Shown here in pieces: positions 1 through 8,140 of a stretch of DNA of 64,000 bases (positions are counted from its first letter, which is position 1; each line of letters starts with the position of its first letter). The position numbers and the translations under genes were made by a program. The notes under the pieces are model-generated. The model had not been told where the DNA came from, ran no database searches, and was given only the letters and a program-made list of their open reading frames with translations. Source of the DNA: CAWBRT01 sp050015355 (lineage in GTDB: Bacteria > Acidobacteriota > Terriglobia > Terriglobales > Acidobacteriaceae); the NCBI GenBank assembly GCA_050015355.1, contig JBEKBO010000005.1:23581-87580 (forward strand), in the 5' to 3' direction.

Positions 1-731
1 CCGTGCAACATAACCTCGGTTGGAAAATTGAACTCGCCCGGCTGATTTCCGCTAGTGCCGATTGTCTGCAAAATATGACCTTGCATATCTAAAACAAAGA
101 TTTTGTTACGCAGCGTATCGGTAACGTAAATCCGTTGTGTGCCGGAATCCACTGCGATTCCTGTTGGACGCTTGAAATAGCCTTCTCCGCCACGCAGGCT
201 GCCGATGATATGCTTGAACTTCCCGTTGGCGTCAAAGACAAAAATTCTCCCGCCCTCCGAATCGGTTACATACATGTTGTCCGCGGCATCGACCGCCACG
301 CACTGCGGCGAGCGCAAGGAATTCTCGTCTTTGTCTCTCCGCTCGACGAATTTGTACTTGTGCTGCCCGAAGTCGAAGATGTGAATTCCACCCATTCCCG
401 GGTCGGTCACAATAACCCTGCCGCGGGAATCCAGTGCGATGCTGTAGGGACGAAGCATTGCATGCCGTACCGGCTCGCCAGCCACAATGTCCAGCACCTT
501 CGTCCAAAAGCCAGGTTTGCCCAGCACCTCACGTTCGGAGGAAAACGTACGCTCAAAGCTCAGCTTGCGTCCGCCTTCCAGCAACAGATCCGGAGGTGGT
601 GGTGGCAGATTCTTTTCAATCTTAATGCGCGCTGCCTGCAACGGCGCCCACAACCAGAGCACCACTGCCAGGCAAATCCACAGCTTGACCCAAGCTACAA
701 TGGGCCGACGAATTAGAACGGCTTGAACCAT
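1..731 (-). CDS. NHL-repeat beta-propeller protein, 3' end outside window
   Basis: The frame starts with ATG at 731 and runs off the left edge, giving about 243 residues. The N-terminus has one hydrophobic segment (roughly residues 9-28), so it is secreted or membrane anchored. Three NHL blades are visible (motifs such as YSIALDSRGRVIVTD and GIAVDSGTQRIYVTD) and a fourth begins at the edge. NHL propellers are protein-interaction or scaffold domains; no catalytic residues are expected. The start lies 19 bp inside the end of the upstream barrel gene, so the two are probably translationally coupled. As the last visible member of the cytochrome/barrel cluster it is likely a periplasmic accessory factor of that system; the exact role is inferred from context only. 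Confidence 0.85.
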   Translation of the reverse strand, partial: MVQAVLIRRPIVAWVKLWICLAVVLWLWAPLQAARIKIEKNLPPPPPDLLLEGGRKLSFERTFSSEREVLGKPGFWTKVLDIVAGEPVRHAMLRPYSIALDSRGRVIVTDPGMGGIHIFDFGQHKYKFVERRDKDENSLRSPQCVAVDAADNMYVTDSEGGRIFVFDANGKFKHIIGSLRGGEGYFKRPTGIAVDSGTQRIYVTDTLRNKIFVLDMQGHILQTIGTSGNQPGEFNFPTEVMLH

Positions 732-2545
732 CTTTGTATTCCAAAGTAATAGGACGAAAAATTCGTTGGAGGCATGCCTGACGCTCCCACGCCCTGCATC
801 AGGTGCGTAAAGCCACCGCTGAACGACATTTTGCGGAACTGGTACTGTGTATACGCAAACAGGAGCTGCGAAGAATTTGCCGAAGTCAGGGTCGGCGTTG
901 TCGTTTGGCTCTGCGCGCGGGCATAACTACCCGAGACTGTTAGCCTCCGGAACGGCGACGCCGAAGCGTTCACACCCCACGACGTACCGTCCAGCAGCAG
1001 GTACTGATTCGATCCCAGCACCGCAATCGGGATAATGAGTGGTGTCGTGACCAGCCCGTTTGCGGTCAGCAGCGCCGTGCCGTAGGACTTGGAGAGGTTC
1101 GCGCCTATGCTGTAGCTCCGGTAAAGAATGGTGCTCGAATAGTTTTCAGAGTGACTGGCTGACCCTGTTACAGCACTGAGGCCAGTGTGGAACCCGCTGA
1201 AATTGCTGTACCACTGCAGATGTCGGCTGAGCCTGCGCCGCGCGCTTGCCTGATAAGAATAGTTTGAGGTGGTGCTTGTCGCCAGGACGGTCTCTACCTC
1301 TTGCGCGTAGCTAAAGCCCGCGCCCACGTCCCATCCCGCGAACATACGGCTGAAATTAACGCCCGCCACCAGGCCCGCCCCCTGGTTCCCGGCATCCGTG
1401 GATTGATCGTTGACTCCACCGAATACCATGATCGAGCCCCATAGCGGCTTCTGGATGCGATAGTTCACGATACCGCTGTAGTGGGTCACCGCGACGCTCG
1501 TTCCAAACACCTCCTGCTCGATCCGGTTGACAGTAAACGAGGCGCTCAGGTTGCGAAGGATGGAGACGGTATCGTTGTTGTAGAACATAAGCGAGTGGCT
1601 GCCCGTGCCCAGGTTTACCTGGGGGGCTATGCTCCCGGCACTAGCCAACTGCTGTTCCACCACGGCCGAGAGGTTGCTGTTGTACTGCATCCCAAACGAG
1701 GTGCTGAGCCGTGTCCAGGGCTGGAAGGTTGCATTCCCCGAATAATTGTTGCTAGAGCCGCTCATGTTCGTGATGCCGCCGTCGCCGTGATAGGCGTCGT
1801 AGGTATAAGAGAACGAGCCTGAGCCACGCAGCGGCAGTCTATGCGAGGCGTTGTAGTTGAACGTCGTCGAATTTTGATCTCCAATGTTAGCCTCGCCCCC
1901 GGTAAGAAACGCAGGGATCTGCGAGCGGGAGTAGAATTCGCCGAAGCGCGCCGTCATCCACCAGCCGGCCAGGCGATAGCTGCTCTGCAAATTGAAGTTG
2001 CGCGAAGTCGAATCGTCCCGCTGGTCGGTGCCGAAGACCGAGGACGACGTGCTTGACTGGGTGTACTGTGCACTCACCGGCGGCAAGTTAGGGAGCAGGG
2101 CGGACCACGCAATACCGAGCTGCGTGGTATCGCCGTGCGTGGTAAAACCCTGGATTCCCGGCAGACCGAAGTTGCCGCTACTGTCGAAGGTCTTGCCCCA
2201 GGAAATGGCGCCGGGGAAGTGGCTGCCGCTGAAAATGCCAGTGCCTACGTTGAAGCTGCTGGCGTTGGTGATTGACTGCACTCCGGAGTTCTCCTGAGAG
2301 CGGTTGTAGTATGGGGACAACGTAAAGGTGAAAAAGCCGGGATTATAGTAATAGCCGTTCACGTTGGCATTGCCATTCAATCCCAAACCGTGATCGGAGG
2401 GTTGCGCGTTTCCATAGTCGGCGGTATAGCCGGCGCCAAGATTCCCGTCCATCCTCATGCTCAGGTTGTCGCCCACCGTCACTTGCGCGCCGGCGGGCAG
2501 GACTGCGAGCAGTCCAAGAAACAACCATATGATCCGCAACCTCAT
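713..2545 (-). CDS. Outer-membrane beta-barrel (porin-like) protein of the cytochrome cluster
   Basis: About 610 residues with a signal peptide (MRLRIIWLFLGLLAVLPAGA) and a mature part dominated by alternating polar/aromatic strands and Gly/Ser/Asn/Tyr-rich turns. It ends in a terminal phenylalanine (WFKPF), the usual signature of Bam-inserted barrels. No CxxCH motif is present, so it carries no heme. A TTG codon precedes the chosen ATG at 2545, which has GGGAGA about 6 bases upstream. It follows the prolyl isomerase gene by 32 bp and overlaps the next NHL gene by 19 bp, so it belongs to the operon. In porin-cytochrome conduits and in OmcE/OmcS-type loci, such barrels let cytochromes or their electrons cross the outer membrane; that role is inferred. 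An ordinary porin is the alternative. Confidence 0.85.
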   Translation of the reverse strand: MRLRIIWLFLGLLAVLPAGAQVTVGDNLSMRMDGNLGAGYTADYGNAQPSDHGLGLNGNANVNGYYYNPGFFTFTLSPYYNRSQENSGVQSITNASSFNVGTGIFSGSHFPGAISWGKTFDSSGNFGLPGIQGFTTHGDTTQLGIAWSALLPNLPPVSAQYTQSSTSSSVFGTDQRDDSTSRNFNLQSSYRLAGWWMTARFGEFYSRSQIPAFLTGGEANIGDQNSTTFNYNASHRLPLRGSGSFSYTYDAYHGDGGITNMSGSSNNYSGNATFQPWTRLSTSFGMQYNSNLSAVVEQQLASAGSIAPQVNLGTGSHSLMFYNNDTVSILRNLSASFTVNRIEQEVFGTSVAVTHYSGIVNYRIQKPLWGSIMVFGGVNDQSTDAGNQGAGLVAGVNFSRMFAGWDVGAGFSYAQEVETVLATSTTSNYSYQASARRRLSRHLQWYSNFSGFHTGLSAVTGSASHSENYSSTILYRSYSIGANLSKSYGTALLTANGLVTTPLIIPIAVLGSNQYLLLDGTSWGVNASASPFRRLTVSGSYARAQSQTTTPTLTSANSSQLLFAYTQYQFRKMSFSGGFTHLMQGVGASGMPPTNFSSYYFGIQRWFKPF

Positions 2546-2577
2546 CAACTTTCTCCCGCTCTCCCAGCGTCGACGCG

Positions 2578-3636
2578 TTACAACGTTTCGATCTTTGCGT
2601 TCTGACGCAGCCGCTTGCCCAGGGCCACGCGCAGCTTTTCGTATTTTTCTTTCTGCAAGTTCCCGGCCAGGTTTTTCTCGACTTCTTCAAACGTCGTTTT
2701 GCCCGGGCTCGTATGCGCGTTCAGGCGAAAGAAGGTGTAAGCGTTGCCCAACTGCAGAAGCTCGCTCACTTGGCCGGGCTGCATCGCCAGCGCCGCCTTT
2801 ACCACTTCCGGCGGCAACTTGTCGCGATCAACGGCCTTGTGATCGCCCATGTTCACGTGGAAATCGTCATCCGAGAGCTTCTCTGCCAGCAGTCCAAACT
2901 CTTCGTAGCTCTTGGTCTCCTTGGCTTGTCGCAGCGCATCTTCGGCGCGCTTGCGCGCCTCTTTCAGCGTCTCCTGGTTGGCATTGGAGGGCGGCAGGAT
3001 CGAGATAGTCTGGATGGCAAAAACCTCGCCATGTTCGAATGCCTTCGGATTCTTGTTGTAATAGAGCCGTGCCTCACTCACCGTCACCGCCGATTTGGCT
3101 TCCACTTCGGCCTTCAGCATCGCCTCGATCAGCAACGAGCGCTTGATCTGTTGCCGCAGCTTTGCCTTCGACCCACTCATCTCGGTCTCCAGGTATTGGG
3201 TGAATTCCGCCTGGCTGCCGAACTGCTGCTCGAACTTTCGCTCCTCGCGACTCACACGCTCCGGAGCAACCGTCATCTTGCGCCGCGCCGCCTCTTGGTA
3301 AACCAGCTCTTCGAAGATGATCATCTGCAGCGCGCCACGCCGGATTTCCGGCTCCTGCGCCTTGGGAAAACCGTTGTGCAGTTTGGCATAGGGGAACAGG
3401 GCGAACATCTCGCGCACAAGGTCGCGATCGGTGAGCACCGCGCCGTTCACCCGCACCACGGGCTTGCCCGTCACCTGAACGCCCGCTGTTGGAGCTGCGG
3501 CGGCGGTGGCGGCGTGGCTGGGGAGCAACGGGGTCCCCGGTGAGCCTGTATTCGGGCTTGCCGGGGTGGTCATCTGGCCGTTGGCACACGAGAGAGCCAG
3601 TAGAATCAAGGTCCAAATAGAGAGTAGATACTTCAT
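2578..3636 (-). CDS. Secreted peptidyl-prolyl cis-trans isomerase, SurA/PpiC type
   Basis: 352 residues: signal peptide (MKYLLSIWTLILLALSCANG), a low-complexity linker to about residue 55, a SurA-like helical chaperone region (about 60-190) and a parvulin/PpiC domain (about 195-310; GDHKAVDRDKLPPEV and AMQPGQVSELL are typical). Such proteins fold exported proteins in the periplasm. ATG at 3636 has GAGG 4 bases upstream. Residues about 21-34 are encoded by a copy of the GGGGACCCC palindromic repeat (3536-3576), giving a Pro/Thr/Gly-rich insert just after the signal peptide. The gene follows the tetraheme cytochrome behind an intrinsic terminator, so it is probably expressed at a lower level than the cytochrome. 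It is likely dedicated to folding the barrel or the secreted cytochrome. Confidence 0.9.
   Translation of the reverse strand: MKYLLSIWTLILLALSCANGQMTTPASPNTGSPGTPLLPSHAATAAAAPTAGVQVTGKPVVRVNGAVLTDRDLVREMFALFPYAKLHNGFPKAQEPEIRRGALQMIIFEELVYQEAARRKMTVAPERVSREERKFEQQFGSQAEFTQYLETEMSGSKAKLRQQIKRSLLIEAMLKAEVEAKSAVTVSEARLYYNKNPKAFEHGEVFAIQTISILPPSNANQETLKEARKRAEDALRQAKETKSYEEFGLLAEKLSDDDFHVNMGDHKAVDRDKLPPEVVKAALAMQPGQVSELLQLGNAYTFFRLNAHTSPGKTTFEEVEKNLAGNLQKEKYEKLRVALGKRLRQNAKIETL
3536..3576. repeat. GGGGACCCC palindromic repeat inside the prolyl isomerase gene
   Basis: CCCCGG / CCGGGG arms continue into AGCC / GGCT pairs around a short loop, flanked on one side by the asymmetric GGGGTCCCC block. 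The copy lies in frame and encodes a TTPASPNTGSPGTP-like peptide. Confidence 0.75.
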
Positions 3637-3651
3637 ATTTCCTCACAGGTC

Positions 3652-3682
3652 CTAAAAAGAGGGGGAGAAGGTTCTCTCCCCC
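3652..3682 (-). terminator. Intrinsic terminator directly after the tetraheme cytochrome gene
   Basis: On the minus strand a perfect 8-bp stem (GGGGGAGA / TCTCCCCC, 3682-3675 with 3668-3661) with a 6-base loop is followed by TCTTTTT. It begins 18 bases after the cytochrome stop codon and lies upstream of the prolyl isomerase gene. It should end most transcripts after the cytochrome, making that protein the most abundant product of the cluster. Confidence 0.88.
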
Positions 3683-3700
3683 GATAAATCAATCTACAAG

Positions 3701-4732
3701 TTAGAAATTGGTCGTGAAGCCGGTACCGCCAGCCGCTTCGTTCGACTCGCCAAAGTGGCACTGGCGGCAGAACTGCGTGGTCGACGATGCTTGCTTCGGC
3801 GCAAGCGGCGTTACGTTGTTTATGTTGTAGGGTCCGTTGACGAAGAAATACGTCGCATACGTGCCGGTAGCGGAACCCGCAATCTTGTTGTTGGTGGATG
3901 CGGAGAAAACGTTCATCACGTGCTGGTTATGGCAGGTGGTGCAGACCAGGTACGGCACGCCAGAAGCATTGATCGGCGTCCCGTAGCTGTGCGCGCCCTT
4001 CATGAGCGCCGGAGCGCCATAAGAGGCCATGAATGTCGCATACTGACCGTTCGCGGTGATGCTGGTGATCGAGGTGCCGTTAACGACATAGACGAGGCCG
4101 TTGACAGCGTCGCCGTAAGTGCTGCCCAACGCGGCGCTTACTGTAGCGTTCTCGCCCACCGGGTGATCGTTGTTGTAGCCGCTGCTGGAACCATCGGCAC
4201 CCAGCAAAGTCGGAATTTTGCCCGTACCGTAGCTCGAGGGCAGCGCGCCGATCTGCTGCTCATAAGCCCAGTTCTGCATCATGGCGCCCTTGGCAACCGC
4301 GCCGTCATGGCAACCCAAGCACATCAGGATGCCACGGATGTCGCTGTAGCCTTGAGTGCTCGCGCTCGCCAGGCTGGCGGGAGCGTTGAAGATATACTTG
4401 CCGGCGGTAGTGCCGTTCTGGCCGAGATCGCTGAAGTCAAACGATTTGCCATAAAGCGGCCCGATGTCCTGTGCGAACAGGGCATTGGCGCCTGTGTATG
4501 CGTCGGTGACACCGCCGGTCAGACCGTTGCCACCTGCGCCGCGAGCGCCGCTGTGGGGAGCGTGACAGCCGGCGCAGCCGCGGCCGTAGTTGTTATGGGC
4601 GCCCAATACGTCAATTGTTGGGGAGACGGCACCGGCGGTACCGGTCGATGTCGGTGTGCCCGCAGTGACCTGTGCCATTGCAAAGCCGGCAAATACCATG
4701 ATCGCCAGCAGAACAAACATTAACTTCTTCAT
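3701..4732 (-). CDS. Secreted tetraheme c-type cytochrome, candidate nanowire subunit (OmcE-like)
   Basis: 343 residues with a clear signal peptide (MKKLMFVLLAIMVFAGFAMA) and four CxxCH heme motifs at about C53, C138, C264 and C322. Extra histidines able to act as distal ligands sit in GAHNNYG, APH, NDHPVG, KGAHSYG and NQH, enough for bis-His coordination of all four. The long Gly/Ser/Thr/Asn/Ala-rich stretches between hemes suit an extracellular protein. OmcE of Geobacter also has four hemes per subunit and polymerises into filaments. AGGAG lies 8 bases before the ATG. The gene is flanked by an NHL propeller gene and, after a terminator, by the isomerase and barrel genes. Heme number, size class and neighbours support a filament subunit; polymerisation itself cannot be seen from the sequence. 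A monomeric outer-surface cytochrome is the alternative. Confidence 0.88.
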   Translation of the reverse strand: MKKLMFVLLAIMVFAGFAMAQVTAGTPTSTGTAGAVSPTIDVLGAHNNYGRGCAGCHAPHSGARGAGGNGLTGGVTDAYTGANALFAQDIGPLYGKSFDFSDLGQNGTTAGKYIFNAPASLASASTQGYSDIRGILMCLGCHDGAVAKGAMMQNWAYEQQIGALPSSYGTGKIPTLLGADGSSSGYNNDHPVGENATVSAALGSTYGDAVNGLVYVVNGTSITSITANGQYATFMASYGAPALMKGAHSYGTPINASGVPYLVCTTCHNQHVMNVFSASTNNKIAGSATGTYATYFFVNGPYNINNVTPLAPKQASSTTQFCRQCHFGESNEAAGGTGFTTNF

Positions 4733-4858
4733 GAAGAAATCTCCTGATAAGTCTCACTTCTCGATTTATTTCGTCTTGCTACTCGCGGAAACGGTGTTAC
4801 CCAAAATCCGCTTTGTCCCCATTGCCCTGACTGCGACAGAGGAACAAACTTATTGCGG

Positions 4859-6175
4859 CTAGTTCGCCGCGGAACCTCTTACCTTCGCGTCCGTGCTCTT
4901 CTCCGGGGTCCCCGACAAACCTGTAGTTTGGCTTGTTGGGGTGATTACCCGCGACGCGCCCGGCTTGTGCTCGGCGGACTTATCCTTCTCCGCCTCCCTG
5001 CGTTTGAGTTCCTCAGTGGCCTCAGCCTGGGTCACGTAACGGAACTGCTGCACTCTGCCGGAAAATACCTCCGAGGTGAAAACGCGGTTCTGTTTGTCAA
5101 TTGCGACATACTGCAGACCGGAGAACAGGCCCGGGAGAATGCCCTGCGCCGAGCCCATATAGATCAGCAACCGGCCTTCCGGGGAATAGACTTGCACCCG
5201 GTTCTGCATCGCATCGGCCACCCAGATGTGACCGTCGCAGTCGACGGCAACGCCCTTGGGCATGGAAAAATACCCAGGACCATCGCCGCGCTTGCCGAAA
5301 GTACGAATAAAATTGCCGTCGGCATCGAATATCTGAATGCGGGCATTGAGCATGTCCGCGACGTAAAGATTGCCTTCCCGGTCCACGGCGACTCCGGCTG
5401 GCTTGGCGAAATCGCCTGGAGTGGTCAGCGTGTGGTTTTTGCCCGGTGTGCCGATCTTGCGCAGCAGCTTGAAGTTGTCGGCGTCGTAGACCAACACCTG
5501 GTCGAGATCGACATCGGCGACGTAGAGGAAGCGGTTTTCAGTGTCAATCGCCAGTCCCACCGGATCGGCCATACCCTCGGAGATGACAGCCTCCATACTG
5601 TGCAGGGGACTGAAGACTAGAATGCGGCGAGCCTGTGCGTCAGAGGCGAACAGGCGGTCATTGTCGTCAATGGCCAACCCCATGATCAACTTGAAACTGG
5701 CATTCTTCCCGTTCTTGATCATCTCCGTGTTGTGCGTCTCGGGGTCGAAGATGAAAATGGCGCTCACCTTGCCATCGGCCACGTAGACCTTACCCTTGGA
5801 GTCAACCGCCAGACCATGAGGCTCGCCCAGGAAGTAGTGGTTTCTCATGATTCCGGCCTGGCTCTTGTCCTCTGAGACGCCAGCCAACCGGTCCATCCAG
5901 GCGCTCTTCGGCTTGGCGGGTTTGGCGTTAAAGTCCGGCAGTTTTTCGCCTGCGTAGTAGGTCTGGTACCTGATACGCACGATGTTGGGCGGCTGTGGCC
6001 AAACGATCTTGGAGATGTCAATCTTGTCCAACACCGAGACCGTCTTTTCCGGCTCGGCTTTTTTCTTCTTCTCGCCAAAAGCAGGAGACGTGCCCGCCAA
6101 TGCCAATGACAGCACTATCGCCAGTGCCAGCCATCTTTTTCCGCGTCGAATCGAATTGTGGAACCACTCAATCAT
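4859..6175 (-). CDS. NHL-repeat six-bladed beta-propeller protein
   Basis: About 438 residues from ATG 6175; an in-frame GTG at 6199 is possible but has no better ribosome site. A basic N-terminus and hydrophobic stretch (WLALAIVLSLALAG) form a signal peptide or anchor. Six NHL blades follow between about residues 110 and 385, each with a G-[VL]-A-[VI]-D core, for example GVAVDREGNLYVADM and GVAVDCDGHIWVADA. The charged C-terminal tail contains a copy of the GGGGACCCC repeat (4903-4943) encoding TPTSQTTGLSGTP. NHL proteins of this sort occur beside multiheme cytochrome genes in metal-reducing bacteria, where their role is unclear. It lies between the 16-heme and tetraheme genes and is probably periplasmic. 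Confidence 0.87.
   Translation of the reverse strand: MIEWFHNSIRRGKRWLALAIVLSLALAGTSPAFGEKKKKAEPEKTVSVLDKIDISKIVWPQPPNIVRIRYQTYYAGEKLPDFNAKPAKPKSAWMDRLAGVSEDKSQAGIMRNHYFLGEPHGLAVDSKGKVYVADGKVSAIFIFDPETHNTEMIKNGKNASFKLIMGLAIDDNDRLFASDAQARRILVFSPLHSMEAVISEGMADPVGLAIDTENRFLYVADVDLDQVLVYDADNFKLLRKIGTPGKNHTLTTPGDFAKPAGVAVDREGNLYVADMLNARIQIFDADGNFIRTFGKRGDGPGYFSMPKGVAVDCDGHIWVADAMQNRVQVYSPEGRLLIYMGSAQGILPGLFSGLQYVAIDKQNRVFTSEVFSGRVQQFRYVTQAEATEELKRREAEKDKSAEHKPGASRVITPTSQTTGLSGTPEKSTDAKVRGSAAN
4903..4943. repeat. GGGGACCCC palindromic repeat inside the NHL gene tail
   Basis: CCCCGACAAACC pairs with GGCTTGTTGGGG around a short loop and is preceded by the GGGGTCCCC block. It is read in the same frame as the copy in the prolyl isomerase gene and gives a similar Thr/Ser/Gly/Pro peptide. 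Confidence 0.75.
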
Positions 6176-6218
6176 CGCTGCTTCTCTCTTCTCACTCACT
6201 GCTCATCGCTACTTACTA

Positions 6219-7631
6219 CTACTTCGTCAGGTTCATATGACAACTGGCGCAGAATGCCGAGTTATTGGTTTGGTCTTTCACCAGCAAGTCAGGTTGCGCC
6301 GAAGCATGCGGCTGGTGACAGGTCATGCAGTCGATCGCAGTCTTAACCTTGGTAATGTCTTTCGCGTCCATCACGTTCGATACCGGGTGTCCATCGACCG
6401 GGTGCCCCAGGTTGTACTTCAACGGCAGTACCGGGACTTTAGCGAAATAGTCCTCTGGCAGCTTTACCTTCCCGTCAAAGATCGCAACCAGGTGATCACT
6501 CTTCAGCTCCTGCGGGGCCGCGTCAGGACCATGGCATTCCAGACAAAGCTTGTTCGGACTGGCAAGCCGCAGCAGGTGCGTGTTGTCTCCTCCGTGCGGC
6601 TCATGGCAAGTGGTGCAACCCTGCTCGAAGGCCGGCTGGTGCAGATACTTCTTCTTGTGCTGTTCGGCCTGCTCGGCGTGACAGCCCAGGCAGACATTCA
6701 CTGCATCGGGCTTAGGGAAGCCGGGCGAACGGCCAGCATGGGGATTGTGGCAATCGGTGCATTCACCCATCGCACCCGGGTGCTGAACCTTGGCCTTCTC
6801 GATCTGCTCGGGCTTGTCGGCGTGACAGGTAATGCAAAGCAACTTGGCATCGGCTTGCATCAATACAACCTTGCCGTCCTTGGCCGGGGCATGGCAGGTG
6901 TCACACTGCCCGCCGGCAAAGGGTGCATGCGTGAACTTCGCCATCAGCTTTGGCTGAGCGGACTGGTGCGGATTGTGGCAGGTGAGGCAGTCGGCCGTGT
7001 CGATTGGCTGGTTCTGATGCGCCTTGGCGAGGGCCGCGTCCTTAGGATCGTGGCAGTCGGTGCACAGCGCCGGTGCGTCTTTGGTCAAGTGGAAGTCGAA
7101 CTCGCGCTTGCCGGCCTCGCCGGTCTTATGCGTGATGTGGCAGGTGTCGCAGCCCATATCGAGCGCCGCGTGCCGGCTGCCGCCCTTGGGCACATTCATT
7201 CCTTCGTTGTGGCAGGAAAGGCAGAGATTCGCGTCCTTGGTGTCGCCGCTCACCGGCTTCAATAACTGATTCTTGTTGTCCGCGGTATGCGGATCGTGAC
7301 ACTTGACGCAGTCGCGGACAGCCGGAGGGTGAACCTTGCCTTTAATGTCGGCGGCCTTCTTGTCAGCGTGGCAGCTAAGGCATAGGGCCTGAGTTGTGGT
7401 AGTCGTGAGTTTGACGCGAGTGACGTCTTTGGCGATCCGGACTTCGTGGCAGGTCTTGCAACCCATCTGAATAGCAGAGTGGACCGCCTTCCCCCTGCCC
7501 TTATTCTCGTGACATTCCAAGCACTTGGGCGTGTCCATGTTCAATTCGAGCGGGACTGGATGCGTCGCCGCGATCATCGCGCTCGAAGCAAACGTTAGAA
7601 CCAGGACTACAAACCCGAGACTCCGCTTCAC
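6219..7631 (-). CDS. 16-heme c-type cytochrome with doubled CxxCH repeats
   Basis: From the GTG at 7631 (GGAGG 5 bases upstream) the protein has about 470 residues; an ATG 7 codons upstream lacks such a site. After a signal peptide (KRSLGFVVLVLTFASSAMIA) I count sixteen CxxCH motifs at regular 20-40-residue spacing, mostly in pairs of the doubled-CxxCH type, with recurrent CxxCHxPH and histidines before each pair. There are no long heme-free domains, so it is an extended wire-like electron carrier, presumably periplasmic. It is the first gene of the minus-strand cluster and its promoter must lie in 7632-8140, opposite resB. A likely role is carrying electrons across the periplasm to the barrel/tetraheme system; direction of flow cannot be told. 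Confidence 0.92.
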   Translation of the reverse strand: MKRSLGFVVLVLTFASSAMIAATHPVPLELNMDTPKCLECHENKGRGKAVHSAIQMGCKTCHEVRIAKDVTRVKLTTTTTQALCLSCHADKKAADIKGKVHPPAVRDCVKCHDPHTADNKNQLLKPVSGDTKDANLCLSCHNEGMNVPKGGSRHAALDMGCDTCHITHKTGEAGKREFDFHLTKDAPALCTDCHDPKDAALAKAHQNQPIDTADCLTCHNPHQSAQPKLMAKFTHAPFAGGQCDTCHAPAKDGKVVLMQADAKLLCITCHADKPEQIEKAKVQHPGAMGECTDCHNPHAGRSPGFPKPDAVNVCLGCHAEQAEQHKKKYLHQPAFEQGCTTCHEPHGGDNTHLLRLASPNKLCLECHGPDAAPQELKSDHLVAIFDGKVKLPEDYFAKVPVLPLKYNLGHPVDGHPVSNVMDAKDITKVKTAIDCMTCHQPHASAQPDLLVKDQTNNSAFCASCHMNLTK

Positions 7632-8140
7632 GTCTACCTCCACCCAGGGCAATATGCAAGCGCATGACCGGAGCGGAACGCACTCCGGCAGTTACTACTA
7701 AGTAATTTAAAATGTGAACGATGCCTTGCAGGCGTCCTGGCGGACACATCTTCGGAAACCAGCTAACCTGGGCCCTTTCCCGCACTTCCCTCGTGAAATT
7801 CCACAACCCCGACCTGAATAGTGTGGTGAGGTTTGTGCCTGTTCCTCCACTTGGAAAAATGGGAGGCGCGAAGACCCGCAAGTTCTTGCCCTTGAGTCAG
7901 CACTCTCGATTTGTGATCAGCGTCATAGCCTCGCGGAGCGCCAGATGTAAACATTAAGGCTGGGTAGCGAAACGATGGATTGCTATGGGATAATCACCGC
8001 ACTGGGTGATATAGCCCACAATTGAATGCACCAACCGCTGAAAGGCGCTCTGCAAGCTATTGAAGTACTGTTAGTTAGCTCGCAGGCGTTTCTGGCCTCG
8101 TACGTGCATCTGCGATCCTCAGCAGCTCAAGGAGCCCCGC
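7632..8140. promoter_or_regulatory. Divergent intergenic region between the cytochrome cluster and resB
   Basis: About 500 bases with no convincing gene, separating two outward-facing units, so it should hold both promoters. I see no good -35/-10 pair. On the minus strand GG (7669-7668) and GC (7657-7656) are spaced exactly 10 bases with TTGCA at the second box, a weak sigma-54-like layout; it would leave only a very short leader before the GTG start. Confidence 0.4.

Noticed and set aside
5982..7265. 427-codon open frame on the plus strand
   Set aside because: Antisense to the NHL and 16-heme genes; the translation shows no motifs and is explained by high-GC third positions of the real genes.
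7653..7672. Sigma-54 -24/-12 promoter upstream of the 16-heme gene
   Set aside because: Spacing GG-N10-GC is right, but only the -12 half fits the consensus and the leader would be about a dozen bases, so I mention it only as a weak possibility.
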